Assembly (NCBI GenBank): GCA_016165875.1
Contig: JABBOT010000005.1
Location: 17,715,131-17,779,130, forward strand
Direction: 5' to 3'
DNA length: 64,000 nucleotides
Source of the DNA: Acanthopleura granulata
Lineage: Eukaryota; Mollusca; Polyplacophora; Chitonida; Chitonidae
The notes beneath the pieces were generated by a model. That model was not told where the DNA came from. It saw only the letters and a list, made by a program, of their open reading frames with translations, and did not search any database. Shown here in pieces: positions 38,646 to 50,700 of the stretch (position 1 is the stretch's first letter; each line of letters opens with the position of its first letter). The position numbers were made by a program, and so were the translations under genes.

Positions 38646-41404
38646 TAATGATTAATACTTGATATTTATAGTATAATTATGCAGTTATTTAAATGTTAAA
38701 ATTTTTAAAACAAAGTCACATTATATATTATGAATATTAAGTTTATGGGTGAATCATGACATGTTTTCTCGCTGTCTGAGTACAATGTGTGACATTTAGT
38801 GTCTGTCTTGTAGCCTGAAGTCAGATCAATTAATGACACAGCATGGCTATTATGGCTATGAACACATCTTAAACAACCTCTCACAAGAACAAATAGTGAT
38901 AACGAAGTCTCAGCAGGAACACCGGGAAGTTTAGGAAGGATGTGTCAGGGCCACATACACTGACCGAGTATGAGGTTTCCTGTCCGCTGAGGTTACCCGC
39001 ATTCCTCATTTCCGTGGTAACCCCATGTGATATTCTGGATTTTTCACTTTATAGCCTGAATGTGAACCTGTTTATTTTACCCAAACACTTAAAGTTTTTA
39101 TTTCACAGGATTTGCCCAGGTGGCTTGCTTGTTTTTAATGTTATAACTTATTGTTCTTTGTGTGAAAACAAGCAAAGACAGTTTTGTTTTTTTTTTACTG
39201 TGGTCTACCTAATCACAGTTACACACTATAGACTGAATTATGAAATTTTTCCACACTTTTTGCATGGTGTCTGTAACTTTTTAATCGTCATAAAATGAAG
39301 TTAGATATGATTTTTGAACAGGAAATTCTGTTAACAGCTAATTAATGACCGCTTTAATGGTCATCAGAGATACAGTTGAGGTCAAATAGAGCTAGACCTA
39401 CAAATACATTGTAATAGTTGTACATATAAGTCTAACAGTATTTGATCTAAATTTTTGTTCATGACTAAGGTACTCATTTTACCTGGTTCTGAGAGTTCTG
39501 TTCTTCTGTGACAAATGTTGTGAATGATCATGGGGTTTGCCTGGAAGGTGGGATAATGTCTCAGTGGAAAAATGTGGCAGCAAAAATGTTATTTTATGCT
39601 ATTTATTTGCTTCTTAAAATGCTTTTTCTTGACACATTTTTAGAGTGGATGCAGTAGAAGTTCACATGAATGTGAGATGGATTATATTTGTGGAGTAAAG
39701 ATGTTGACATTTTGGGGCTCTTGTGAGGGTTCATTATAAGTTGTGATTCAGTGAATTAAAGGGGTGCAGTATCATCGCTCATTGGCCACTGTGTGGGAAA
39801 GGCCAGCGTGAAATGTAAGAACTCTATAAGACTTCAGCATGGCCAAGGGCTAGAGGCTTTAACTACTGTGTTCTCCTGTCTGCTCCACCAGTGGCTAATC
39901 AACATCTATTCTCGGCTGCGTTCTTAGAAGCCTAATTGAGAGTGGTAGATTGTTTGCTGCACCCGACCAATCGTTGTAACCATTGTGTAACGGCCAGTGC
40001 AATCAAGGGGAAGTCATTCTAAATTATACCATCGCTGTCAGGATATCTACGGTTAAAATTACCTTGCATCACATTGCACTAGCTGTCTCATGAAAATAAA
40101 CCCATGGATTTCACAGCAGTACTTTAAGATGGTGATGTGGTTGAGGCATAGTGTTATGTCATGTGACACTGCTCTATAGGCATTGATCATTGTTTGGTGG
40201 GTTTTAAATAAAATGCAGAGAAATTAAGCCTTCGATTTGTATGCCATTTAAATCTCATTTTCTCTTTTCTGTGGTCATCAGTTTTTGACATTGTGCGTGC
40301 ATTTTTGAAGTGTATAACTAATTTCAGTGACCCTTTATTTTCTTACCCTTCAGAAACATTTTTGGTTTGGAGGAGGACATTCATTAGCATGGCAAACATC
40401 AGTTAGCCTTTATTTTTTATGTGGAAAGTGATGAGTATGGAAAACAAAATGGAGTATAGAGGTTAACAAGGTTAGCCACCAAGGTGTTATGAAATTGGCC
40501 CGTTGCTCAGATGATACATTGTTTAATGACAATGTACATTCAGGACTGGAAGGAAACGGCACCAGATTTTATGAAGTGTTAGAAACTGAGGCTTTTCCAA
40601 GTGAAAATGACTCTGTGATTTGATAGTGTCAAGGTTTTTAGCAACTTTTAATGGGCATGACTGAAGAGATGTCAAGAGCAAAATCTTTGTTAATTTCCGT
40701 AATGGTTGTGATGATCATGTAGCATGAAAACACACTTGCTATGACAACATGCAAGGCAAATGTGGTGTCAGGAAAGCCAACTTTGGCTCAAAATTTGTTT
40801 GCAAACAATGTCTCGTTGTATCATAGGATGATGGATAACACACAAGAATGCTCTGATGTAAAATAAGATGGATGTGCAAGGAACTGAAAAAAAAAATATA
40901 TGATCCCACAGCTGCCATAAAAGAGGTGATCAAATCTTTAGAATTATTGACTATTAGGGAAAAAATCTAAATTATAACATAAACTGTGCTTCAGTTTTTA
41001 CTCTTTACAAAATTAGAAGCCTTTTGCAGGACTTTTAAATTCTTTATTGTGATTTAATCAGACAGGGATAGGTTTATAAAAAAAAACAGTTTTCATTTGA
41101 TAAAATTTGAAACTTCAGTTTTGGATCTTAGGACCTCAAATGGTTGATGAATCTATGAATCATGTTGAGGTTTAAATCTGTTATAGTGTGACTTTGCGAA
41201 ACAAATTACATTGTACGTATTAATTCTGAACAACAATAATGTACGTATAATTTTATTGTATGACTGCGAACAGAATTCAGCTGATGGAGACAATTTCAAA
41301 GGTTTGAGATGGAACACGTAGCTCCTCCCTTCCTGCCTCAAAAAAATAAAATAACACACTTTTGTTTTCATCATGCAGACCACTTTAAACTCTTAACCTA
41401 AACA
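38646..41404. other. Intronic sequence without recognised gene
   Basis: No exon was recognised. One arm of the dispersed fold-back family lies at 39456-39560 (listed separately). The rest is AT-rich unique-looking sequence. Confidence 0.5.
39456..39560 (+). repeat. Arm of a dispersed fold-back element
   Basis: TTCATGACTAAGGTACTCAT, then TTTACCTGGTTCTGAGAG, matches the left arm at 54512 (ACTCATGGCTAAGTTACTC) and the arm at 46171. Confidence 0.55.
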
Positions 41405-41630
41405 TCATCTCCAGAAGCCTCCCACCAATGCAGGCGCTGTGAATTCAAGTCTAGCTGATGCTGGCTTTCTCTCCAGCCGTACGTGGGAAGGTTTGCCAGC
41501 AACCTGCAGATGGTTGTGGGTTTCCCCTGGCCTCTGCCTGATTTCTACCCACCATAAAGCTGGCTGTCGTTGTATCAGCAAAATATTCTCGAGTACAGTG
41601 TAAAACACCAATCAAATATATAAATAAAAA
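41405..41630 (+). mobile_element. SINE, family A, lacking the tRNA A-box end
   Basis: Starts within the head (CCACCAATGCAGGCGCTGTG), with the B box GTGAATTCAAGTCTAGC. It has the body block GCCGTACGTGGGAAGG, then GCCAGCAACCTGCAGATGG, then GAGTACAGTGTAAAACACC, and the tail CAATCAAATATATAAATAAA. Confidence 0.85.
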
Positions 41631-42394
41631 TCCTCTCACTCAATTTTTTAGCTTTCCGGAATTCGAGCATTTAAATAAATAATATGAGCCCTGTTGTCAT
41701 TTGTGGGTATTGCTTAATTCCTTAAGCAAACCGAGGCTAGTCGTGGGTTAATTTGACTGAAACCACACAACCACTATTGTCAGATGACCATTCGACCACA
41801 ATGGATAGACAGGAATATTGACAGATGATAGGAGATGGGCGTAATGTCATAATGACCTTTCATTTCGGAATCCACGATGATTAGGCCAGTTTGGGAATGT
41901 CACAGGGAGTTCATGATTCGTAGGTGTTGGTTGGTGAGGACCAACGGTGTTGGAGATATGAATGGACTATTAATTACGATAAAAGTCACCTGTTGCCGAC
42001 GAGACAGAGGAGAGGTCCATTGCATTGATCATTCAGGCTCGTTTCCCACAAGGAATACAATTGGTTATTTGGGATTTGGACAATGTAATTCAGAATTTTG
42101 CTTGTTACCTTTGCCAAGGGTTTTAATAGTGTTACCTTCAAATACTTATTCAGGTTAATATGTCATACCCTGTTGACATCTTTGTAGTGCTGCCTCACTG
42201 AAACATACTGTACTGTTGCCCTAAAAGTAGTTCTTATTTAGAGGCAGGTGAAGGTGCCGAAAGATCCATTTTTCTAACAGGATATTATCCAACCTCCCAG
42301 ACAAACATTAGAGCACCTATCTTAAGATGAATACAACTCTTAGTAACTTAATCCTGGATGAAATTTTAGGTTATTTAAAGTAGGCCATACTGAT
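41631..42394. other. Intronic sequence without recognised gene
   Basis: A minus-strand fragment of the repeat at 15640 lies at 42175-42225. Otherwise nothing was recognised before the satellite block begins. Confidence 0.5.
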
Positions 42395-43265
42395 GATACC
42401 AGACATAATGCCCACTCAGCACTCAACGCCAGAAAGGCCAAACCAAAGATACCAGACATAATGCCCACTCAGCACTCAACGCCAGAAAGGCCAAACCAAA
42501 GATACCAGACATAATGCCCACTCAGCACTCAACGCCAGAAAGGCCAAACCAAGGATACCAGACATAATGCCCACTCAGCACTCAACACCAGAAAGGCCGA
42601 ACCAAAGATACCAGACATAATGCCCACTCTACACTCCTAGCCAGAAAGGCTGAACCAAGGACACCAGACATAATGCCCATTCAAAAATCAATGCCAGAAA
42701 AGCTGAACCAATCATACCAGACATAATGCCTACTCTGCACTGTCCAGGAAGGCCGAACCTATCATAGCAAACATAATGTTCACTCAGCACTAGGAAGGCC
42801 GATCCCAGGAGACGCGAACATAATGCCCACTCAGCACTCAACACTAGAAAGGCCGAATCAAGGATACCAGACATATTGTGCACTCAGCACTCAACACCAG
42901 GAAGGCCAAACCAAAGATACCAGACATAATGCCCACTCTACACTCCTAGCCAAACAGACCGAACCAAGGATGCCAGACATAATGCCCACTCAGCACTCAA
43001 CACCAGAATGGCCGAACCAAGGATACCAGACATAATGCCCACTTAGTTCTCAACATCCGAAAGGCTGAACCAAGGATACCAGACACAATGCCCACTCTAC
43101 ACTCCTAGCCAGAAAGGCCGAAGCAAGGATACCAGACACAATGCCCACTCTACACTCCTAGCCAGAAAGGCCGAAGCAAGGAAACCAAACATAATGCCCA
43201 CTCAGCACTCAACACTAGAAAGGCCGAACCAATAATTCCAGACATAATGCCCACTTAACACTCAA
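42395..43265. repeat. 53-bp satellite array, about 17 units
   Basis: The unit begins GATACCAGACATAATGCCCA and continues through CTCAGCACTCAACGCCAG and AAAGGCC. Unit starts at 42395, 42448, 42501 and 42554 are exactly 53 bp apart and nearly identical. Later units diverge and some are shortened (around 42715-42830). Homogeneity is highest at the left edge. Confidence 0.95.
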
Positions 43266-44151
43266 CATCAGTGCCTGGGTAGAGCATCAGTACCTGGGTA
43301 GAGCATCAGTGCCTGGGTACAGCATCAGTACCTGGGTACAGCATCAGTGCCTGGGTAGAGCACCAGTGCCTGAGTAGAGCATCAGTGCCTGGATACAGCA
43401 TCACTACCTGGGTACAGCATCAGTGCCTGGGTAGAGCATCAGTACCTGGGCACAGCATCAGTGCCTGGGTACAGGATCAGTACCTGGGCACAGCATCAGT
43501 GCCTGGGTACAGCATCAGTGCCTGGGTAGAGCATCAGTACCTGGGTAGAGCATCAGTGCCTGGGTACAGCATCAGTACCTGGGTAGAGCATCAGTGCCTG
43601 GGTACAGCATACAGCATCAGTGCCTGGGTAGAGCATCAGTGCCTGGATACAGCATCAGAACCTGGGTAGAACATCAGTGCCTGGGTACAGCATCAGTACC
43701 TGGGTAGAGCATCAGTGCCTGGGTACAGCATCAGTACCTGGGTAGAGCATCAGTGCCTGGGTATAGCATCAGTACCTGGGTAGAGCATCAGTGCCTGGGT
43801 ACAGCATACAGCATCAGTGCCTGGGTAGAGCATCAGTGCCTGGGTAGAGCATCAGTGCCTGGGTACAGCATCAGTACCTGGGTAGAGCATCAGTGCCTGG
43901 GTACAGCATACAGCATCAGTGCCTGGGTAGAGCATCAGTGCCTGGATACAGCATCAGAACCTGGGTAGAACATCAGTGCCTGGGTAGAGCATCAGTGCCT
44001 GGGTACAGCATCAGTACCTGGGTAGAGCATCAGTGCCTGGGTAGAGCATCAGTGCCTGGGTACAGCATCAGTACCTGGGTAGAGCATCAGTGCCTGGGTA
44101 GAGCATCAGTGCCTGGGTAGAGCATCAGTACCTGGGTAGAGCATCAGTGCC
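43266..44151. repeat. 19-bp minisatellite, about 46 units
   Basis: The unit is CATCAGTGCCTGGGTAGAG, with phased starts at 43266, 43285, 43304 and 43323. Variants are G/A in AGT(G/A)CC, G/C in TA(G/C)AG and GGG/GGA. A 7-bp ACAGCAT insertion occurs three times (near 43606, 43802 and 43905). Since 19 is not a multiple of three, translation cycles through all frames every 57 bp, giving artefactual 19-residue repeats. Confidence 0.97.
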
Positions 44152-44880
44152 TATGTTGAAAACTTTCATTTATTAGTCAGAGAAGTTCAACATGCTTGTG
44201 ACTATGTCTTCATCGATATCAGTCATCAGTTACAAATAGTGAAAGCATCAGTGCCTGGATACAGCATCAGTGCCTATGTTGAAAACTTTCATTTATTAGT
44301 CAGAGAAGTTCAATATGCTTGTGACTATGTCTGCATCGATATCAGTCATCAGTTACAAATAGTGAAAGCATCAGTGCCTGGATACAGCATCAGTGCCTAT
44401 GTTGAAAACTTTCATTTATTAGTCAGAGAAGTTCAACATGCTTGTGACTATGTCTGCATCGATATCAGTCATCAGTTACAAATAGTGAAAGCATCAGTGC
44501 CTGGATACAGCATCAGTGCCTATGTTGAAAACTTTCATTTATTAGTCAGAGAAGTTCAATATGCTTGTGACTATGTCTGCATTGATATCAGTCATCAGTT
44601 ACAAATAGTGAAAGCATCAGTGCCTGGGTACAGCATCAGTGCCTGGATACAGCATCAGTGCCTATGCTGAAAAACTTTCATTTATTAGTCAGAGAAGTTC
44701 AACATGCTTGTGACTATGTCTGCATCGATATCAGTCATCAGTTACAAATAGTGAAAGCATCAGTGCCTGGGTACAGCATCAGTACCTATGCTGAAAACTT
44801 TCATTTATTAGTCAGAGAAGTTCAACATGCTTGTGACTATGTCTGCATCGATATCAGTCGTCAGTTACAAATAGTGAAAG
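44152..44880. repeat. 123-bp higher-order repeat, six copies
   Basis: Each unit is an 85-bp segment (TATGTTGAAAACTTTCATTT to CAAATAGTGAAAG) plus two 19-bp minisatellite units. Starts are at 44152, 44275, 44398, 44521, 44663 and 44787. The fifth interval is 142 bp because it has one extra 19-bp unit. The sixth is 124 bp because of one inserted A. The last copy ends in the 85-bp segment without 19-bp units. The 123-bp length keeps one frame open (41 residues per unit) until the inserted A. Confidence 0.96.
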
Positions 44881-46104
44881 CTTTAGGGCTTGAAAAGGTG
44901 AATAAAAAAAAAAAACAACAACAAAGAAAGGTCTTCTTGAGATCAGATGCTTTACTTATTCTGCTTGGAGCATTTTAACACACAAGGTTTTAGATGTTGA
45001 TTGTGGTGATTTTGACTTCAACTACTCTTGCCACAAATATACCAATGCAATACAAAGTTGGAGCAGTTAATGGTGTAATGGATCAAAGGACCCATTGATC
45101 TACCTGAACTGTTTCTAATTTCTTTCAGTGTGACTGATTTATAAATCTGCCTGTGGGTCGTCTCTGCCAGTCAATAAATGTAGGCAATTGAAGAATTTAG
45201 TAAATCAATATTTTTGCCAGTTATAATTCTTAAGTGTAGGTTTAGCCAGCATTTGAAATCAAGGTGTCTCATTTGCAACAACTTCTCCTATTAATTCCTT
45301 CTCATTCATTTATCAGTTAAACTCATCAAAACAATGGGTCATTGTTTCCTGGAAGTTGGATACAGCACTCCTGGCGAAACCTGTCATGTCCCCATGTAAA
45401 CTTTCATGTTCACTACAAATGCTCTATTCTAGTTAATTATTACAATTTGCCAAAGTGAATCACAAAAGGTTTGTCACCTGATTAAAATGTTCTTGTCCTT
45501 ATTGATACTGAGCATCTACAGACTGCCATATTCTAATTCCCCAACCCAGCTTGTTCCTACTCTTTCCCATTCATTCCCAGGCACAAAAGGTCCTGGATTT
45601 AACAGCTGCTGGCCTCATACATTTTTCAGCCTGGAGGCCTGAGTATATACTGGACAGCGAGGGCCTGGCGGGCTTAAGGCTTGACCTGAAGAATGGGTTG
45701 TGCTTTTAGAGCCAAGTCGTCTACAGATATTAGTCGCCCCCAACCTGCTGATTATCCCACTAGCATACTGATGACCCAAGCTGGGTGTTGGTTGTCACAG
45801 CCCCACAGCCAATTGTCTGCCACGATTACCCCCGGTTACTCTCAAGTGTTTTTCCTTCCCGGCTCCCCTTGCCTACATGTATCACTCATTGTAACAGGAA
45901 CTTACCAAGGAACGTGTCGGAGTTCGCATGCTAATATCAGCCTATTGGTTCTGTAAGCCAAATGGAAATGTAGGTTTGGCACTTGTTTGGGTATTTTTGG
46001 AGTTCTAGGGTTGTGCAAGGCTCAGATTTGATTTACTGAATTTCAGCAGGAGTAGATTCTTTGTCTCTTAAAGAGAAAATACTGGTTCAAGCTTGCTAAG
46101 ACTT

Positions 46105-46156
46105 TCAGAACTGACAATGATAGTGCTGCGATTTTCACTGTCATTGTCAGTTCTGA
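46105..46156. repeat. Near-perfect inverted repeat (21-bp stem, 10-base loop)
   Basis: The left arm 46105-46125 (TCAGAACTGACAATGA then TAGTG) pairs with the right arm 46136-46156 (CACTG then TCATTGTCAGTTCTGA). Twenty pairs are Watson-Crick and one is G-T. The loop is CTGCGATTTT. A transcript from either strand would fold as a short hairpin. The stem is shorter than a typical animal pre-miRNA (about 30 bp with mismatches), and flanking pairing is weak. Confidence 0.9.
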
Positions 46157-46170
46157 GACTGTATTTGACC

Positions 46171-46300
46171 TACAATTTCTTCCATAATGTACTCATTTTG
46201 CCTGATTCTGGGAGTTTTATTGGTCCTTGAAAGAAGTTTTGAGATTTGCTTTAAAGATTGAATTATAACCTAGTGGTGGAAAAATGTAAGTTTCTTCATT
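46171..46300 (+). repeat. Arm of a dispersed fold-back element
   Basis: ATGTACTCATTTTGCCTGAT then TCTGGGAGTTTTATTGGTCC matches arms at 39456 and 54512 and, inverted, those at 26641 and 54845. Confidence 0.55.
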
Positions 46301-46379
46301 TCCAAAAGCAATTTCTATGACCTGTGTTTTGTCTTCAAACTGCACGGGATTTTTTAGGTCAAATACATTAGACCATTGG

Positions 46380-46500
46380 ACTAGTTAGTCCGGTGTCAAT
46401 TCACTGTGACTATCTGTATGCGAGATGTCATGCATGTATGTCAGATGTCTTTGATGTGATATTTCAGTGAGGCAGCGTTTTGAGCATATTTTGAACAGGA
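46380..46500 (+). repeat. Dispersed repeat segment (copy 2 of 3)
   Basis: Shares GATGTCTTTGATGTG and CAGTGAGGCAGCG with 15640-15800. Confidence 0.5.
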
Positions 46501-46994
46501 TTGACCTGCATCATGCAAGAATGAACTCCCATGATATGACCCAGATAGGGTATATAGGTTGAAAGCAATGAAACATCTGTGATCTGAGTCTACTCTAATT
46601 AAAAAAAAAAATGTCATCTTGAAACTCCCCTTAATATTATAATCCTTTGTTCTGAAGGTGTTACCTGTACTTTTTAATGGATGTAGGTTTATTATCGTAA
46701 GTGACCATCGTACTGAGTTCAGTTGTAAATTGATACGATCAGTTACAAGGGTTGTCTGACATATTTGTCTTTTTTATCACTGAATGATTTCATCATTCTT
46801 AAGGCTTCATTGATTGAAAAGGCAAGGAAATCATCGATTGAAATATGAAATCTTCATGGTAGGCTTGTACATTTAATCTTTTGATACAAAGAATGGAAAC
46901 AGATTTATCCAGTACAGAAAATGGAGTGTAAATGTTGCCTTTCAGGGAAATAAATTGAAATTTTCCCTCTCTGTCTGTAAGCTATTTATTTCTT

Positions 46995-47103
46995 GGATCT
47001 GCATGGTTTCCTTCACCCTTAAATCTGACTAGCTTTGAGTGAGTGCAACATTTTAGAGTTATGCCACAGAACCATAATCAGATAAATGGATAAATAAATT
47101 TAT
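46995..47103 (+). mobile_element. SINE 3' fragment, diverged
   Basis: Contains TGGTTTCCTTCACCCTTAAA and an ATAATCAGATAAATGGATAA tail; the same module order as at 31815-31925. Confidence 0.5.
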
Positions 47104-49854
47104 TTCTTTATCGACATGTGATGTTGTTAAATAGATTGTATTTTACCCACACAGACGAGACCAAGACTTCACTCTGTCTGATAATGTGTTGCTTTTTATT
47201 CATCAACTTTATCTGCTACATAGCCACGGCAAAGAGAAAAACAACCAGATGCAAATTTAATTTGTAAAAACAGCACTAGGAAGAAATGATTCCAGCGTAA
47301 AGTGCAGGATGCTGCTTTGACTTCTTTCGGCATTGCATTTTTCTTGCAAGTGAAGGGTTGCATACAGTTGCATTACCTGCTCTGATAGCCTAACTGTGGT
47401 ATCGTAGGATAAAGGGATTCATTAGGCTTGCAGAATATTTCATGTATAAAACAGCATAACAAGAATTAATAGTCTTTTCCATATGCAGGGGGGCACATTT
47501 ATGTCGCCAGTCTGGTTGTATTAGTCTCCAGTAACATTATCAAGCTGTCATTTATCAATCTGCAACTGTTTATCGCTGTTAGGAATTATAAAGTCTCATG
47601 CCACCTATCCATCCCCGTGTTGCCTAGTGGTTTGGACTGATCTAAAAGGTCAACTCATGTTGACCCAGGAAAATGGCCGCTTGAAATATCAGGAAGTTCT
47701 ATTAATCACAGTGGACGTGTAATAATCAGTAGAGAAGGGCATTTTTATAGAGCAGGCAATAAATTACCTACAGTTAAGGCCAGAAGGAGCCATTAGCTTA
47801 GCCCAATATTTGTCGAGAGCCATGATTGATCCAAACAGTAAGAGCATATGAACCGACTGCATTATTGCATTAGAGCAGGAAAAATGGGGTTGTAAAAAAA
47901 GTCCCCTAATATATCAAAAGAAATTTGTCCATTTTATTGTATTACAACAATGTTGCTGAATGCTCATTTATTTTTGCATCTTTTTTTTTAATGAATAATT
48001 GTTGTAAGTAACGAATAAAAGCCATTTTTTTAACAGTGTTTATTCAATGTATGCAGTTCCTGCTGGACTTGTTTTTCATGTAACATTGATGTGTTAATTG
48101 TGAAAATTCTTGCGCATTATTTTGTGGCGCCGACATCTTTGTTTAACGTGAATATCAGGAGTGTTGTATAAGAGTGTGTAACATAGAACTTACTGAAAAT
48201 TCTTGATGCCGAATGAAGTAGGGTCAGGCTGTTAAAAGCTAAAAGTTTGCTATGGGTGTGCTGGTAGTGTGCTCATAGCCAGCCACTGGTTGGCCTACAT
48301 AAGGACTTAGAATGGTGATGCACAGTTGTGTAAGGGTGCCATTATTAGTTCTCTTCATATCTACGAACCACTACAAAACACTGTAAACACTATAGCAGAT
48401 GAAGGCTGGTTGAATGGGAGATTTAATGGAATGCCACAAGACCGCCAAAGAAGCTGAACCTGTAAAAAAGTCAAGTTTTTTACGAGGTTTAAAGTTGTGG
48501 CAAGTAAAAGTAAAAGTAAAGACAACGAGTGTGCTAAAGACAAGCTTTAGTGTGGTTGGCCTATTGGCCTGTTGTGGAGTTTAGATTGTCCCAACATGTG
48601 TGAAATTCTGTGTGGTGCAAGGTATAGATGCTTATCTCTGCCAGCATTGGCCCAAAATGGGAATTCCAACCCCAACAAATTGATAGTATCTCATAGAGAA
48701 GTCACTTTCACGTACAACGTGTAGATCTCACTTAAAGGCGAATTTCATCCGTCTAATTTAACGGCCGGACAGTGGGTTTAAACCACATGGGGTCAGTGCC
48801 CAGCGCTCCGTAGGACATGGCCCAGGAACAAGTTAATAGGTGTGATATGTATTCATTGCTGCAAGTAATGGTCTGTACTAATGCATACTTTAACTCGGCT
48901 CCAGACCGACTCGCTCTTTCACAACGTTATTCCGGCTTTGGCTCGTTTGTGGCCACTTCGACTATCAGGGGAGAGGCTGATTGTAAAAGTCAATAGTTTT
49001 GAGCGCTCTTTATGGCTGATGTGCGGAGAATTTCTAAATCTAAAACGGGAGAACTCCAGCTCGATTCTCCATTGTAATTTCACATTACATTTTGCCTCTT
49101 ATCATCCACAGTATCGCTGACAATGGTCCATTTTTATAGACCCATCCGGTATTGGATATAGTTCCACTTGTAGTTCGTGCCAATTTCATTAAGACAAATT
49201 GATCAATAATTCACTACTTTCCATCTCATTGATTGGCTAAAAGGAACCCGCAGTGTTTTATTTTGGCGCGTTGTTTCTGACATTTTTCATTACACTGTTT
49301 CATTTTATTGTTTCTCTTTTTTTTCACCACAGCGGAGAATATCTTGTCAGTCGGGAATCAATCTTTGACCTTAGCTGTGCCTTTTCACGGGAAACTTGTT
49401 GGAAAAACTCACAAATTTATGTCTTTGTTGAACCGAGAGGTTTTAAAACATGAGAAAAATACATTGATGAATGAGGTTGAGGCCAAATGACATGGTTTCA
49501 CTGGCAGAATTGTATACCACTTTCCTGAAAATTCCATCAAGCTGGGTGTAATTTAATGAGACTAAATGGGAAATAAATTGTTTCTAATTGAGAAGTAATT
49601 GAATTAATTTGAAGATTGAAAATGAAGAACAAAAAAGGAATGTATTATGAAAGTAGAAGATAACTGGTTCAGTCTAACCTGGTACTGGGTAGTCTAATCA
49701 TCAAAGCCAGGAAATCTAATACAGATTTTGATCATGCTAATATATTCAAGCATTCTGACATTTTATTGGTTGCTCCAAGTCCTTGTCAGGCACCTTTACC
49801 AAATTCTTGTAGGAACTGCTATGATGGCAGTAAGTTTTATGGGTACAGGAAAAC

Positions 49855-49960
49855 AAAGTGGGTTTCCTCCCACCATACTGAATGCTGGCTGCCATCAGAT
49901 AAGTTAAATATTCTTGAGCACAGTGTGAAACATCAATCAAATAAATACACAAATAAATAA
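49855..49960 (+). mobile_element. SINE 3' half
   Basis: GTGGGTTTCCTCCCACCATA, then TATTCTTGAGCACAGTGTGA, then CATCAATCAAATAAATACAC, matches the family A 3' half. The sequence just upstream (TTTTATGGGTACAGGAAAAC) resembles the same element inverted, so two fragments may be joined head to head. Confidence 0.7.
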
Positions 49961-50485
49961 AGTGCATGCAGAAAACTGCGGTCCTTTATTGTCAAATAAA
50001 CGACAGAAGTCAAGATTTAAATGAAGGTCCTGGGGGCAGGTGTTTGACGTCTGGAGCATTTTCATAGTTGCCCTTCATTTTGGTATTATGAAATAAAAAG
50101 TTGAACAAACTCTGAATAAGACTTAAACTGAAAAAGTGATGCTAAAAGCAAAAAATGGCAAAACTGAGTTATACCATTTGATAACTGTATAGTTGACAGT
50201 TGATTTACTTAAACATGTGTAAAACTTTTGCGACAATGTGAAGTCTAAGCACTTTAATGTACTTCAGGGTTGGACAGAATTGCTTTCAAATCCCTGGTTG
50301 GGTGGCCCAGTCACATTTAGTGCTGTGAGGAAGGTTGCTGGGGTGGCAATGCTTCTGTACATTTTGTGTATGTTCTAATCTCCTTTCTTTGAGCATCCTG
50401 ATGTCAAATGGGATGAATGGAACAGAATGAAATATATGTGTAATCAGCATATACATGTACCTCAGTGACTTGGAGGGAATTTCCC

Positions 50486-50700
50486 TTTAGTCTAGTGGTA
50501 GAGGCGTGGCCTCGAAACCCTGGTTCAAATACCAAGTCGGTTAGCCTGATTTCACGGTGTTAGTGAGAAAATCAGTACATGATTTATGTAGGATGTTGAC
50601 TGATCATTCAGTTACCCAGTTCTCAGTAGAACTACTTTCATGAGATTCTGAGCGGTCAGTAGAACTTGAGCTCTGATTAGTAAATTTGTACAATGAATCC
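50486..50700 (+). mobile_element. tRNA-like SINE head
   Basis: TTTAGTCTAGTGGTAGAGGC (A-box region) is followed about 30 bases later by TGGTTCAAATACC (B box), the correct internal pol III promoter order. It does not fold into an intact tRNA with a matching acceptor stem, so it is taken as a SINE head or tRNA pseudogene rather than a tRNA gene. Confidence 0.55.

Noticed and set aside
41405..41639. Two overlapping minus-strand frames of 62-68 residues
   Set aside because: They are the reverse complement of the SINE at 41405-41630.
42395..44880. CRISPR-like array of direct repeats
   Set aside because: Units are tandem without unique spacers and the DNA is eukaryotic intron.
43385..44978. Series of plus-strand frames with VPGYSIS and AWVEHQ repeats, up to 143 residues
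   Set aside because: These are translations of the 19-bp and 123-bp satellite units. Frame changes follow unit-length accidents, not codon constraint.
50486..50545. Possible tRNA gene
   Set aside because: Internal promoter boxes are present but the acceptor and anticodon stems do not form properly. It fits a SINE head or tRNA pseudogene better.
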